Shown: positions 15,308-23,482, counted from the first letter of the stretch. The stretch: DNA of 27,045 nucleotides from Candidatus Bipolaricaulota bacterium (GCA_015485945.1 WFSM01000150.1:1-27045); one strand, 5' to 3'. Program-made: numbers and translations. Notes: generated by a model not told the origin, from the letters alone.

Positions 15308-16168
15308 ATGAAGATCGGACTGAGCTTGGGCAGTGGCGGGGCGCGTGGGTATGCGCACATCGGAGTGCTTCAAGCTCTGGAAGAAGTGGGAATCAAGCCC
15401 GATCTCGTAAACGGCTCCAGTATCGGGGCCATTATCGGCGGTGCTTATGCGCTGTATTACGATTCCACACGACTTGTCGCGCTTGCTAAAGGGCTAGTTG
15501 CGCGGATGAACGTTGATTACTTCACTACCTTCCGTTATACCCACTATAAACACAGGATTCTGCGGGATTGGGCACTGAGTATCCTGTGTGACATTTCTTC
15601 GCTGCGTGGTTCTATCCTGTCGCATCGTACCAACCAGAGTGCCCTCTCTTTCCTGTTCGGCGAATATCGATTCTCCGACACTAAAATCCCGTTTGCAGCG
15701 GTGGCGGTCGACCTCATCTCCGAGACGCCGGTGGTCATTAAAGATGGGCGCTTGCGCGATGGAATTCTGCCATCGATCTCTATCCCCGGGGTTTTCCCCG
15801 CCGTGGAGCGGGACGGAATGTTCCTTGTCGATGGTGGGGTCCTCGCTGATGTGCCGGTGCGCGAGTTACGTGCTGACGGGGCGGACTTCATCATCGCGGT
15901 CAAACTGGGCGAGGATCATCCTGCACCGTATAAGAATGGGTTTGACCTCCTCACCACCGTCGATTTTCTCAAAGGGGAGAAGCTGTCCCAGTGGGAGCTG
16001 GACGAGGCGGATTTTACCATCGAGGTTGACCTCCCTCATTATAACCCAATGTGTTTCACTAATTACCGTACGGGAATCGAGCGGGGATACACAGTGGGCA
16101 AACAGGCTCTCCCCGCACTTAGAGCCAAACTTGACGCGGCCAGAGCAACGGCTGAGGTAAACCAGTGA
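15308..16168 (+). CDS. Patatin-like phospholipase with intact catalytic dyad
   Basis: The frame is open upstream, but similarity begins at ATG 15308 (MKIGLSLGSGGARGYAHIG), giving 286 residues. It has the oxyanion loop GSGGARG at about residues 8-14, the nucleophile elbow GSSIG with Ser38, and the DGG motif with Asp175 (LVDGGVLADVP). These make up the Ser-Asp dyad of bacterial patatin/RssA-type lipid acyl hydrolases. No signal peptide is present; it should act on phospholipids from the cytoplasmic side. The gap to the ABC operon is 34 bases. There is no proper Shine-Dalgarno, but TACCAT ends nine bases before the ATG, which might be a -10 for a very short leader. Its stop overlaps the DUF3795 gene's GTG start. 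Confidence 0.9.
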   Translation: MKIGLSLGSGGARGYAHIGVLQALEEVGIKPDLVNGSSIGAIIGGAYALYYDSTRLVALAKGLVARMNVDYFTTFRYTHYKHRILRDWALSILCDISSLRGSILSHRTNQSALSFLFGEYRFSDTKIPFAAVAVDLISETPVVIKDGRLRDGILPSISIPGVFPAVERDGMFLVDGGVLADVPVRELRADGADFIIAVKLGEDHPAPYKNGFDLLTTVDFLKGEKLSQWELDEADFTIEVDLPHYNPMCFTNYRTGIERGYTVGKQALPALRAKLDAARATAEVNQ

Positions 16169-16419
16169 ACGGCGCTGTAGACCTTATTGGGCGCTGTGGA
16201 ATTTACTGTGGCGCCTGTCCATTATACATTAAGGCTAAATGTGAAGGATGTCTAGCTGCCTCTACTACTGCATGCTCTATCTATAAATGTGTGGAAGGAA
16301 AAAGGTTAAATTACTGTGGTGAATGCTCGGAATTCCCCTGTGAGTCGCATTATCAAGCTGACACAGCTGTTTATTCGCGGGCGTATCTAGATTGGAAAAG
16401 AAAAGCAATGGATGAATGA
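16165..16419 (+). CDS. Cys-rich DUF3795-like small protein
   Basis: The 84-residue protein starts at GTG 16165, overlapping the patatin stop as GTGA. Ten cysteines lie at residues 11, 15, 18, 26, 29, 37, 42, 51, 54 and 59. The opening RCGIYCGACPLYIKAKCEGC, then CGECSEFPC, is typical of DUF3795, a presumed metal-binding family of unknown role. The DNA is visibly richer in A and T at third positions than both neighbours (for example AAA, TTA, TGT and GAA codons where neighbours use G or C). This suggests recent transfer into the unit or a different expression regime. Its stop codon is one base before the ATG of the second patatin-like gene, so it sits inside a coupled three-gene unit. Confidence 0.8.
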   Translation: MNGAVDLIGRCGIYCGACPLYIKAKCEGCLAASTTACSIYKCVEGKRLNYCGECSEFPCESHYQADTAVYSRAYLDWKRKAMDE

Positions 16420-16420
16420 T

Positions 16421-17302
16421 ATGAATAGCGGAATAACCCTTGTTCTCGGCGGCGTAGGGGTGCGCGGAATCGCCAACATCGGCGTCTTACAAGTGTTGCG
16501 TGACCATCAAATCCCGATTAAGAAGATTGTCACTACCGGAATTAACTCGGTTATCGCCGCTCATTATGGGCTGGGGCGGGATCTTGAGGGGTTGAGCGAC
16601 CAGTTTGCGCAGTTTTTCGCTGACAATGATCGCTACTTGTGGGGAATGGAACGCCTCAGCGGTATTCCCCGTAGCGCGGTGCGCCGGACGGCGGGGAGCA
16701 TCGATTACTTCTTACGACAACGATTGTTTTGTGAGATGAACCTCAAGCAGGTCAGTATCCTTCCCCGGGAGTTCGTGGACGAACGACTTCACGCTCTGTT
16801 CGGGGAGTTATCGACGGACGATCTCCGCACTCCACTCGCTGTATGCGCAATTGAGCTTGGGGGGCAAAACGCAGTATTACTGGAGACAGGGCGGCTCATC
16901 GATCTTGTGCGAGTTGGGGTCTCGTTTCCGGGTGTATTCCCGCCGGCACGGGTTGACGGGAAAGAATACATCAGCAGCATCTTATTTTCTGAACTTCCAC
17001 TTGACATGTTGACCACTTCCGATCGGCCAATTGTCGCAATTGATCTTCCGAGTCCAACTGATCTGCGTCCCCCGCGGTCACTGTTGGAGATCATCGCCCG
17101 CACCGACGAAGTGCGCAGCCACGCGATCAAACAACGATTCCTTTCCCGGGCGGATACCGTGGTCAGCTTGGATGGACTGAAAAAATTCTCGTGGGGCGGA
17201 TACCGCCGCGTTGCCCGGCTCGTCACCCAGGCGCGGGTGGCAATGGAAGAACAAGTCGATCTACTACAAATCGCTAGTTCGATGAATCATCCCGCGGACT
17301 GA
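16421..17302 (+). CDS. Catalytically dead patatin paralogue (pseudoenzyme)
   Basis: The start is ATG 16421 (293 residues), chosen because MNSGITLVLGG lines up with the upstream patatin start; ATG 16412 would add three residues. The fold signature is kept: GVGVRGIANIGVLQVL, SFPGVFPPARVDGKEY, IVAIDLP. The nucleophile elbow GSSIG of the neighbour is replaced by GINSV, with Asn42 at the Ser position and Val44 at the Gly position. The DGG motif is replaced by SSI, with Ser185 at the Asp position. Both catalytic residues are therefore lost while the frame stays intact over the full length. That argues for a maintained non-enzymatic role, such as a regulator or partner of the active patatin, rather than decay. 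The 3' end overlaps a convergent minus-strand gene by 29 bases. Confidence 0.85.
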   Translation: MNSGITLVLGGVGVRGIANIGVLQVLRDHQIPIKKIVTTGINSVIAAHYGLGRDLEGLSDQFAQFFADNDRYLWGMERLSGIPRSAVRRTAGSIDYFLRQRLFCEMNLKQVSILPREFVDERLHALFGELSTDDLRTPLAVCAIELGGQNAVLLETGRLIDLVRVGVSFPGVFPPARVDGKEYISSILFSELPLDMLTTSDRPIVAIDLPSPTDLRPPRSLLEIIARTDEVRSHAIKQRFLSRADTVVSLDGLKKFSWGGYRRVARLVTQARVAMEEQVDLLQIASSMNHPAD

Positions 17303-17657
17303 TCTCGATATCCGCCGCCGCGGGTTTGTGGCGGCGACGCTTGCCGTGATGGAACACTTCAATCAGCAGTAACAGCCCCACCGTGATCGCTCCGATTGCA
17401 ATCCACGGGACTTTAACCGCGAAGTGGTTACCAACTCCCAAGCCGGCAAGGACAATCCCGAAGATCAGTCCGAGCACATCGGTTCCCCAACCGCGCACCT
17501 GTTTATAAATCGCGCCTCCAATGAGAAACGCGGCTGCGATGAGAAATCCGATCCAATGGATTGCCGGACGATTGAGAAGGAGAAATGCGCCAAATAGTAA
17601 GAGTAAAACTCCCCACACAAACCGATCAACCTGTCCCCACGACCGCGGCTTCACCAT
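17274..17657 (-). CDS. Small integral membrane protein
   Basis: The 127-residue protein has four predicted hydrophobic segments, including VWGVLLLLFGAFLLL, IGFLIAAAFLIGGAI, VLGLIFGIVLAGLGVG and IAIGAITVGLLLLIEV. A basic cytoplasmic-looking cluster (HHGKRRRHKP) and an acidic tail follow. I start it at ATG 17657 (MVKPRSWGQ), which follows GGGTGAT with good spacing. An upstream in-frame ATG lies inside the likely -10 element and cannot be used from that promoter. The family resembles small DUF-type membrane proteins near cell-envelope genes but is not recognised with certainty. It converges on and slightly overlaps the patatin-like gene. Confidence 0.72.
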   Translation of the reverse strand: MVKPRSWGQVDRFVWGVLLLLFGAFLLLNRPAIHWIGFLIAAAFLIGGAIYKQVRGWGTDVLGLIFGIVLAGLGVGNHFAVKVPWIAIGAITVGLLLLIEVFHHGKRRRHKPAAADIEISPRDDSSN

Positions 17658-17676
17658 CGCTATATCACCCGTGGTT

Positions 17677-17705
17677 AGCATACTGAAACCCCAATGCGCA
17701 ATCAA
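17677..17705 (-). promoter_or_regulatory. Promoter of the small membrane protein gene
   Basis: Read on the minus strand, TTGATT (17700-17705) and TATGCT (17677-17682) are separated by exactly 17 bp. The predicted start of transcription lies about 12 bases upstream of the chosen ATG, leaving room for the GGGTGAT ribosome site. Confidence 0.55.
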
Positions 17706-17735
17706 TGCACCGCAGAGAATGCGACAGTAGCCACG

Positions 17736-17767
17736 GAAAAGATGAGCCCGGGCTATGCCGGGCTCAT
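17736..17767 (-). terminator. Probable terminator of the secreted-protein gene
   Basis: A perfect 10-bp stem pairs ATGAGCCCGG (17742-17751) with CCGGGCTCAT (17758-17767) around a 6-base loop. On the minus strand it is followed by CTTTTC, a short U-run, and it lies 34 bases after the stop codon of the minus-strand gene at 17801. Confidence 0.6.
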
Positions 17768-17800
17768 GAACATTGGCACCAATGGGAGGTTAGGGATCAG

Positions 17801-18727
17801 CTACTTCCCTTTCCGTGAATGATCTTTTCTAGCATGGTTGCCGTTTTTACATTCCCACCCTTGTTGAGCAACCCCCTCATCCTTCTCCGCGCTCATAGCA
17901 GGAAGAACGGAAACTTTCGTCCCATTCCCCTTATTGTTGCTGGGAGACTGATGGCTCAACTTTGGCCCGATCTGCATTGCCTGCCTTTGATCCGTTAAGC
18001 TGTTAATAGCGACAGTTGCCGCGCTAACGCCGGCAATATTGTTGTGCTTATTGGCGACTGCGGGCCCGTTCATGCGGGGTGCTTGAGGTGTCTCTAGCAC
18101 CGGCATTCTTTGTTCGCGACTGGAAATCGATGGGTGCAGCGGGCCGTTATCATGGTTCATTCCCGGTTGAACAGTTGTACCGATCTGCTCCCGTTCTCCG
18201 CTCGTTATTGTCGCAGTGAGATGTTTCAACGCATTATCCACCACCCCCGCTGCCGGAGTCCGCGCCGTTGCCATATCTGCGATTTTAGTGACAAGCGCGG
18301 TTATCTCCGCCGGAGTGTAACCGGCAGCTTGTCCATGTCCGAGAAGAGCATACAGTGTCTTCCCGTATGCGCCCTGGTTGAGCAATGTGGTCAAGCTGAC
18401 GGCAAGCTGCAACGCGCTGTCGGCGCCCATTGTTGATTTGTCCCATTGCGCCGTCCACGCCAATGCTGCGCCGATGAGTTGCGGGTCTAACTTGATCGAT
18501 CCATACTGCTGGAGATGGTTTCCTAATTCCCGAATAAGGCGTTCCTTTACTTGATTACAGAGAACTTGCGCCCCGGTCTGTAGTTTATCTGCTTGTGTAC
18601 ATGCCTGATTAACGGCAAAAATGAGCTGCCCGGGGGTCGTGATCGTAACCGGTGTTGCCACCAACCCAACTCCCAGCGCAACAACAGTACCCAAAACAAT
18701 AACAACGCTCCATTCCCACTTTACCAT
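17801..18727 (-). CDS. Secreted protein of unknown function with basic C-terminal tail
   Basis: The 308-residue protein starts at ATG 18727, preceded by AAGGAGG at ideal spacing. A hydrophobic N-terminal segment (VVIVLGTVVALGVGLVA) looks like a signal peptide or anchor. Residues 30-165 are mostly helical, with two Cys (ACTQADK and VLCNQV) that could form a disulphide, and the segment YTPAEITALVTKIADMA. From about residue 180 the protein is low in order and rich in Pro, Asn, Ser and Gln. It ends in a basic tail (CKNGNHARKDHSRKGK) with a third Cys. I do not recognise the family. It could be a periplasmic or surface protein whose tail binds acidic polymers, but that is only suggested by charge. 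It stands alone, with a terminator after it. Confidence 0.72.
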   Translation of the reverse strand: MVKWEWSVVIVLGTVVALGVGLVATPVTITTPGQLIFAVNQACTQADKLQTGAQVLCNQVKERLIRELGNHLQQYGSIKLDPQLIGAALAWTAQWDKSTMGADSALQLAVSLTTLLNQGAYGKTLYALLGHGQAAGYTPAEITALVTKIADMATARTPAAGVVDNALKHLTATITSGEREQIGTTVQPGMNHDNGPLHPSISSREQRMPVLETPQAPRMNGPAVANKHNNIAGVSAATVAINSLTDQRQAMQIGPKLSHQSPSNNKGNGTKVSVLPAMSAEKDEGVAQQGWECKNGNHARKDHSRKGK

Positions 18728-18730
18728 GAT

Positions 18731-18748
18731 TTCCTCCTTCACTGAAGG
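18731..18748 (-). promoter_or_regulatory. Palindrome overlapping the Shine-Dalgarno of the secreted-protein gene
   Basis: On the minus strand CCTTCA-G-TGAAGG runs directly into AGGAAATC and the ATG. Its right arm supplies part of the AAGGAGG ribosome site. In RNA a 5-bp stem with an AGT loop could cover half of that site; in DNA it could be an operator. Function is inferred. Confidence 0.35.
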
Positions 18749-18942
18749 ATACAATCCAATCGTCGGTCTATCCGCAACACTTACATTGTATCATTTTGCC
18801 ACCATGCTGTCAACCATGGCAGTGACGGTAACACCGAACCTCATGCGGAATCGCGGCTCCCAAGCCGCGTATGACGAACACCACTGGCGGGGCAATCCAT
18901 TCAGCAGCGCCCCGAGTTCCGTTTTCTCGCATTCCGACCTGT

Positions 18943-18967
18943 GCTATACTTGACTGGGGAGGGGTGA
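18943..18967 (+). promoter_or_regulatory. Extended -10 promoter and RBS of folP
   Basis: TGC followed by TATACT (18945-18950) forms an extended -10. The -35 region (around TTTTCT, 18922-18927) is poor, as allowed for extended -10 promoters. GGAGGGGTGA at 18958-18967 would lie at the very 5' end of the mRNA. Confidence 0.6.
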
Positions 18968-18972
18968 AAAAG

Positions 18973-19803
18973 ATGCGGCTTGATAATTGGATGCGGCACC
19001 GCGATCGAGTTCTCGTCATGGGAATCCTAAACGTTACCCCGGACTCATTCTTCGACGGTGGCCGTCACGTAAGCACGGCGGCAGCAGTCGAACACGCGCT
19101 GGCGATGATCGCTGATGGGGCTGATATCATCGACATTGGCGGCGAGTCGAGCCGTCCTGGTGCCGCTCCAGTACCGGCGGAGGTGGAGATTGCACGGGTA
19201 GTGCCGGTTATTGCTGAGATCAGAAAACAATCAGACGTCCTGATTTCGATTGATACAACGAAGGCGCCGGTCGCGCGCGTGGCGCTCGATGTCGGCGCGA
19301 ATATCGTAAACGATATCAGTGCACTTCGGTTTGATCCCGAGATGTCATCTCTTATTGCCGCAACCGGCGCATATGTAGTGCTGATGCACATGCAAGGAAC
19401 GCCGCGAACAATGCAGCAGCACCCGCATTACTCTGATCCTGTCACCGATATTAAAGCGTTTCTCGCCGCACGGATGCAGGCCGCAGTCCGCACCGGGATT
19501 GCGGAGGACAACATCATCCTCGATCCCGGAATCGGGTTTGGCAAACGACTTGAGCACAATCTCGCCGTGGTGCGCGCAATTCCAGCATTTACAGAATTGG
19601 GGCCTCCGGTTTTGATCGGACTGTCGCGCAAGTCATTCCTCGGTGAGATCCTCAACGTTGAGGTTACAGATCGACTTGTGGGCACAATCGCTGCCAATGC
19701 GATTGCGATCAGAAATGGAGCGGATATCATCCGCGTACACGACGTGAAGGAGGGGAAGCAGACGGCCGCGGTTGCGCACCGTCTGCGGAGCGATGCACCT
19801 TGA
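18973..19803 (+). CDS. folP: Dihydropteroate synthase
   Basis: The 276-residue enzyme starts at ATG 18973, five bases after GGAGGGGTGA. It joins p-aminobenzoate to the pterin diphosphate in folate synthesis, in the cytoplasm. Family motifs are complete: MGILNVTPDSFFDGG near the N-terminus, GADIIDIGGESSRPGA, then ISIDTTKAPVA, NDISAL, MHMQGTPRTMQ, DPGIGFGK, LIGLSRKSF and the final RVHDV. Length is normal for bacterial enzymes. It opens a four-gene overlapping unit with yceD, ruvC and polA. Other folate genes (folB, folK, folE) are not in this window. Confidence 0.96.
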   Translation: MRLDNWMRHRDRVLVMGILNVTPDSFFDGGRHVSTAAAVEHALAMIADGADIIDIGGESSRPGAAPVPAEVEIARVVPVIAEIRKQSDVLISIDTTKAPVARVALDVGANIVNDISALRFDPEMSSLIAATGAYVVLMHMQGTPRTMQQHPHYSDPVTDIKAFLAARMQAAVRTGIAEDNIILDPGIGFGKRLEHNLAVVRAIPAFTELGPPVLIGLSRKSFLGEILNVEVTDRLVGTIAANAIAIRNGADIIRVHDVKEGKQTAAVAHRLRSDAP

Positions 19804-20257
19804 ACTAGCCGACTTTCTTGCTCATCCGGGTAAGCACATTCCGTTTGCCATTGACCTGAACGCCAGCCGTGCAACGGCGCAGCTTGTCGAGGGGCGGTTT
19901 GTCACCGACATTCACGTTGCCGGTGAGGCGTTCGTCCAGCTTGCTACCATGTATCTGCGGGTCAAAATAACCGCGGTGATTGAGCAGCCGTGTTCGCGCT
20001 GCCTGGCACCGGTGCAAAGCACGGTCGATCTTGCGGAGTCATTTACGATTCCGGTTGCCGCCACTGACACGAGCACGGATCTGCTGCCGCAAGTGATCGC
20101 GTTCATTCGTAACTCGCTTGATCCGCACCCCTTGTGCCGACCGGACTGTAAGGGCCTGTGCCCGGTGTGCGGGATCAACCTTAACGAGCATCCTGACCAC
20201 GTATGCCCGGAGCTGGTCAAGAACGATCGCCTGCGGCTGGGAGACTTTCTTAAATGA
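19793..20257 (+). CDS. yceD: YceD/DUF177 family protein (23S rRNA accumulation protein)
   Basis: The 154-residue protein starts at ATG 19793, inside the end of folP (11-base overlap); an upstream TTG at 19772 is in frame but lacks a ribosome site. The family core CSRCLAPV is present. The C-terminal signature CRPDCKGLCPVCGINLNEHP, then a further Cys, looks like a zinc-binding knuckle. The E. coli homologue is needed for normal 23S rRNA levels and usually sits directly before rpmF (ribosomal protein L32). Here ruvC follows instead and no rpmF is seen. The family call is firm; the exact molecular role is not known. Confidence 0.9.
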   Translation: MHLELADFLAHPGKHIPFAIDLNASRATAQLVEGRFVTDIHVAGEAFVQLATMYLRVKITAVIEQPCSRCLAPVQSTVDLAESFTIPVAATDTSTDLLPQVIAFIRNSLDPHPLCRPDCKGLCPVCGINLNEHPDHVCPELVKNDRLRLGDFLK

Positions 20258-20760
20258 GCGTCGGACCGATTGCCATCGGGCTCGATCCCGGGCTTGCCAC
20301 CACCGGTTACGGAGTGGTACAGCTGCGGCGCGACGGATGGGAAGCGATCGCCGGTGGGGTGATCGAGACGGAGAAAGGGCTCCCGCGGACAGCGCGCCTG
20401 GCCGACATCTATCGTGAGGTACGAGCACTGATCGCGACCTATCAGCCAATTGGGGTGGCGATCGAAGAGATTTACCTCGCCCGCAATGCCCGCACCGCAA
20501 TGGGCACAGCGGAGACACGTGGGGTAATTCTCCTTGCTGCGCACGGAACCCCGGTCCGCGGCTATACGCCGCTTCAGGTAAAGAAACGGATCACCGGATA
20601 CGGGCGCGCAAACAAGGGACAGGTGCAGGCAACGGTGCAACAACTTCTCAGCCTGTCCCAACTTCCCAAGCCGGATGACATGGCGGATGGACTCGCCCTT
20701 GCCCTGTGTTATCTCTTCGATCTGTCCGGAGTGAAACAGGAGGAACGTGTCTACCTATAA
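20254..20760 (+). CDS. ruvC: Holliday junction resolvase RuvC
   Basis: The 168-residue protein overlaps the preceding gene as ATGA. It cuts Holliday junctions made by recombination, with RuvAB. The acidic catalytic residues are all present: Asp11 (IGLDPGLATTGYG), Glu71 (AIEEIYLARN), Asp142 and Asp145 (PDDMADGLALAL). GYTPLQVKKRITGYGRANKGQVQ is the usual basic segment. Length is standard. ruvA and ruvB, often adjacent, are not in the window. The end overlaps polA by 14 bases. Confidence 0.96.
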   Translation: MSVGPIAIGLDPGLATTGYGVVQLRRDGWEAIAGGVIETEKGLPRTARLADIYREVRALIATYQPIGVAIEEIYLARNARTAMGTAETRGVILLAAHGTPVRGYTPLQVKKRITGYGRANKGQVQATVQQLLSLSQLPKPDDMADGLALALCYLFDLSGVKQEERVYL

Positions 20761-23482
20761 AGAGATCCTCAATCTGCCGCAGGATCCGGATGCGCGCCGT
20801 ATCCTCCTGTTCGACGGACATTCGATCGCCTATCGTGCGTTTTACGGGATTCCCGACCTGAGCACGCGCGACGGCCGCCCCGTAAACGCGATCTATGGAT
20901 TTTTGCGGATTTTGATCAAGACGATGCGTGAGTTCCCGTCGGCTTATGCCGCAGTGGCATTCGACGCCGGCGGCGAGACGTATCGGCATCGGATACTGCC
21001 CCAATACAAGGCAAACCGGGTGGAGATTCCCGCTGAACTCGCGGCGCAACTCACCCCGTTGCAAGAGCTGCTGGATGCGCTTGGGATCACGATCATCGCC
21101 CGTGAGGGGGTGGAAGCGGATGACCTCCTCGGTGCGATTGCTCACCGTGCGGCGGACAAGTCCATCACCGCACTCATAACCACGTCGGACAAAGACCTTG
21201 CTCAACTTGTGAACGACAAAATCCTGCTTATTCGTCCCGCCGGCCGCCGCCCAACCGGGGAGATCGAACTGTTTACCCGGGAGAAGGTAATCGAAAAATA
21301 CGGCATCCCCCCCGAGCGAATTGTCGATTACCTCGCGCTGATCGGGGATAGCTCCGACAACGTGCCCGGAGTGCCCGGAGTGGGGGGAAAAACGGCAGCC
21401 AAGCTGCTCCAGGAATTCGGCGATCTCGATTCCGTGCTTGCCAACGCGGACAAGGTGCGGAATACACGCGTCCGTGACGGATTAACCGTCCACGCCGCCG
21501 ACGCCCGCCGCGCCCGCGAGTTGATCGCCCTCAAGTTGGACACCGCGGTAGGCAACGTACCGGACGACTATGCATTACAGAGGATCGATGTCCCCCGTGT
21601 GCGGAAGATCCTCACCGAGCTCGAGTTCCATTCGGTACTGAACGAACTCAACCTGACGACCGCTCCACCACTGGCCACGCCACAGCCCACCGCGGCGGAG
21701 TACACTGCAGTGCTCACTGACGATGAGTTAATGCGGGTGATCGGCGAGCTTTCCCACACAGCTGCGTTTTCCCTCGATCTGGAGACAACGAGCCGCGATC
21801 CGATGCGCGCCCGAATTGTGGGAATCGCGCTTTCCCCGCGTCCGTACCGCGGCTATTACATCCCGGTCGGGCACGACTACCTCGGTGCTCCTGCCCAGCT
21901 TGCAGTGGACCATGTCCTCGCCCAACTTCGACCGCTTATCGAGGGCGAAACACCGGAGGTTATCGGACAGAACATCAAGTACGACTTGATCATCCTACGG
22001 CGGTACGGGATTGAACCGCGCGGGATCAGCTTTGATGCGATGATTGCTTCCCACCTCTCCCGCCCGGAGGAACGGCATCACAACTTGGAGGAAATTGCGC
22101 GCTACTACTTGAACTACGAGATGTTGTCGTACAAGGAGCTCGCCGGCAAGGAAGGGAAGATTGCCCAGGTCGCAGTTGACCGAGCGGCGTTCTACGCTGC
22201 TGAAGACGCGGAAATCGTGTACCGGGTAAAACATCCGTTAGAGGAGGCGTTAGAAAAGGCAGGGGCAACGCGGTTGTTCCTCGACGTGGAGGTACCGCTT
22301 ATCTCCGTTCTCGCGCGGATGGAACGTAATGGGATCCTCGTGGACAAGGACGTTCTCGCTGTACAGGGAAAGGAAATTCGGGGCAAACTAGCGATTATCG
22401 AACGCGACCTGTACGAAATGGCAGGCGAGGAATTCAACCCCAATTCGCCGCGCCAGGTGGCTCAAATCCTATTTGATCACCTCGGGCTACCGGTGATTGA
22501 TAAAACGCGCACAGGGCCGTCAACAAGCGCCCGTGTCCTCGCCGAGCTTGCCGTTCACCATCCGTTACCGGGCAAGCTGATCGAGTACCGCGAGCTGCAG
22601 AAGCTGCTATCCACCTACATCGACCGCCTTCCTGCAGCGATCAATCCCGACACCGGCCGGATTCACACCTCGTTCCATCAGACATCGACCGCCACCGGGC
22701 GCCTGTCATCGTCTGATCCCAACCTGCAGAATATCCCCACCCGCACCGAGATCGGCGAACGAATCCGGCGCGCGTTTGTAGCCCCGCCGGGATCGGTTCT
22801 GATCGGCGCCGATTATTCTCAAATCGAGCTGCGGCTGCTGGCACACATGTCTGGCGACCCAGCATTAATCGCTGCGTTCCGTGACGAAAAGGATTTACAC
22901 CGCATGACTGCGAGTCGGATATTCGCGATTCCCGAGGAAGCGGTAACCGATAAACTGCGCGATGCGGCCAAGCGCATCAACTTCGGGATTATCTACGGAA
23001 TCAGCCCATTTGGACTGGCACGCGAGCTTGGGATACCCCGCAACGAGGCGAAGGACTATATCGACCGATTTTTCGCCGCCTACCCGCGGGCCAAGGAGTT
23101 CATCGACGAGCTGATCGCCCGGGCGACCGAGTGCGGTTATGCTGAGACGATCCTCGGTCGCCGCCGTCCGCTTCCGCACTTGAAATCGAACAACGTCCCC
23201 CGCCGCAACTTCGATAAGCGCAACGCGGTTAACACGCCGATTCAAGGGAGCGCCGCCGACCTCATCAAACTCGCCATGCTCAAACTTGATCAGTTAATCG
23301 AAGATGAAACGCTAACCGCAAAGATGCTTCTGCAAATCCACGACGAGCTCATCTTCGAGGTCCAGGAGGATGATGCACCCGCGGCGGGTGAAATCATCAA
23401 GCGTACGATGGAGGGAGTGATGGAGCTTCGCATTCCCCTCACGTGCACGGTAAAGTCCGGCCGGAACTGGGCGGAGATATAA
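20747..23482 (+). CDS. polA: DNA polymerase I
   Basis: The start is GTG 20747 after AGGAGG (spacing slightly short), giving 911 residues. All three domains are present. Residues 15-300 are the 5'-3' exonuclease (LLFDGHSIAYRAFYG, VEADDLLGA, TSDKDLAQLV, GDSSDNVPGVPGVG). Residues 315-500 are the 3'-5' proofreading domain with intact residues: Asp344 and Glu346 in LDLET, Asp413 in NIKYD, Tyr483 and Asp487 in YAAED. Residues 510-911 are the polymerase with Asp689 (DYSQIELRLL), the O-helix with Lys742 and Phe746 (KRINFGIIYG), and Asp866-Glu867 (IHDEL). The enzyme fills gaps and removes RNA primers. Many polymerases I of thermophiles have lost proofreading; this one has the residues for it. It is last in the folP unit. 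Confidence 0.97.
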   Translation: MSTYKEILNLPQDPDARRILLFDGHSIAYRAFYGIPDLSTRDGRPVNAIYGFLRILIKTMREFPSAYAAVAFDAGGETYRHRILPQYKANRVEIPAELAAQLTPLQELLDALGITIIAREGVEADDLLGAIAHRAADKSITALITTSDKDLAQLVNDKILLIRPAGRRPTGEIELFTREKVIEKYGIPPERIVDYLALIGDSSDNVPGVPGVGGKTAAKLLQEFGDLDSVLANADKVRNTRVRDGLTVHAADARRARELIALKLDTAVGNVPDDYALQRIDVPRVRKILTELEFHSVLNELNLTTAPPLATPQPTAAEYTAVLTDDELMRVIGELSHTAAFSLDLETTSRDPMRARIVGIALSPRPYRGYYIPVGHDYLGAPAQLAVDHVLAQLRPLIEGETPEVIGQNIKYDLIILRRYGIEPRGISFDAMIASHLSRPEERHHNLEEIARYYLNYEMLSYKELAGKEGKIAQVAVDRAAFYAAEDAEIVYRVKHPLEEALEKAGATRLFLDVEVPLISVLARMERNGILVDKDVLAVQGKEIRGKLAIIERDLYEMAGEEFNPNSPRQVAQILFDHLGLPVIDKTRTGPSTSARVLAELAVHHPLPGKLIEYRELQKLLSTYIDRLPAAINPDTGRIHTSFHQTSTATGRLSSSDPNLQNIPTRTEIGERIRRAFVAPPGSVLIGADYSQIELRLLAHMSGDPALIAAFRDEKDLHRMTASRIFAIPEEAVTDKLRDAAKRINFGIIYGISPFGLARELGIPRNEAKDYIDRFFAAYPRAKEFIDELIARATECGYAETILGRRRPLPHLKSNNVPRRNFDKRNAVNTPIQGSAADLIKLAMLKLDQLIEDETLTAKMLLQIHDELIFEVQEDDAPAAGEIIKRTMEGVMELRIPLTCTVKSGRNWAEI

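Larger units (their letters stand above)
18728..18972. other. Divergent intergenic region
   Basis: These 245 bases separate the minus-strand secreted-protein gene from folP. Apart from the ribosome sites and the folP -10 it holds a perfect 7-bp hairpin, CGCGGCT-CCCA-AGCCGCG (18852-18869), with no U-run on either side. A reading frame continuous with folP runs through part of it but lacks a start signal and is ruled out by the folP promoter position. Confidence 0.5.

Noticed and set aside
17313..17338. GC-rich hairpin just after the dead-patatin stop codon
   Set aside because: It lies within the convergent membrane-protein coding sequence and has no U-run, so a terminator is not supported.
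18871..18972. Upstream extension of the folP frame by 34 codons
   Set aside because: The extended -10 TATACT and the GGAGGGGTGA ribosome site lie inside it, and the added residues match no dihydropteroate synthase N-terminus.
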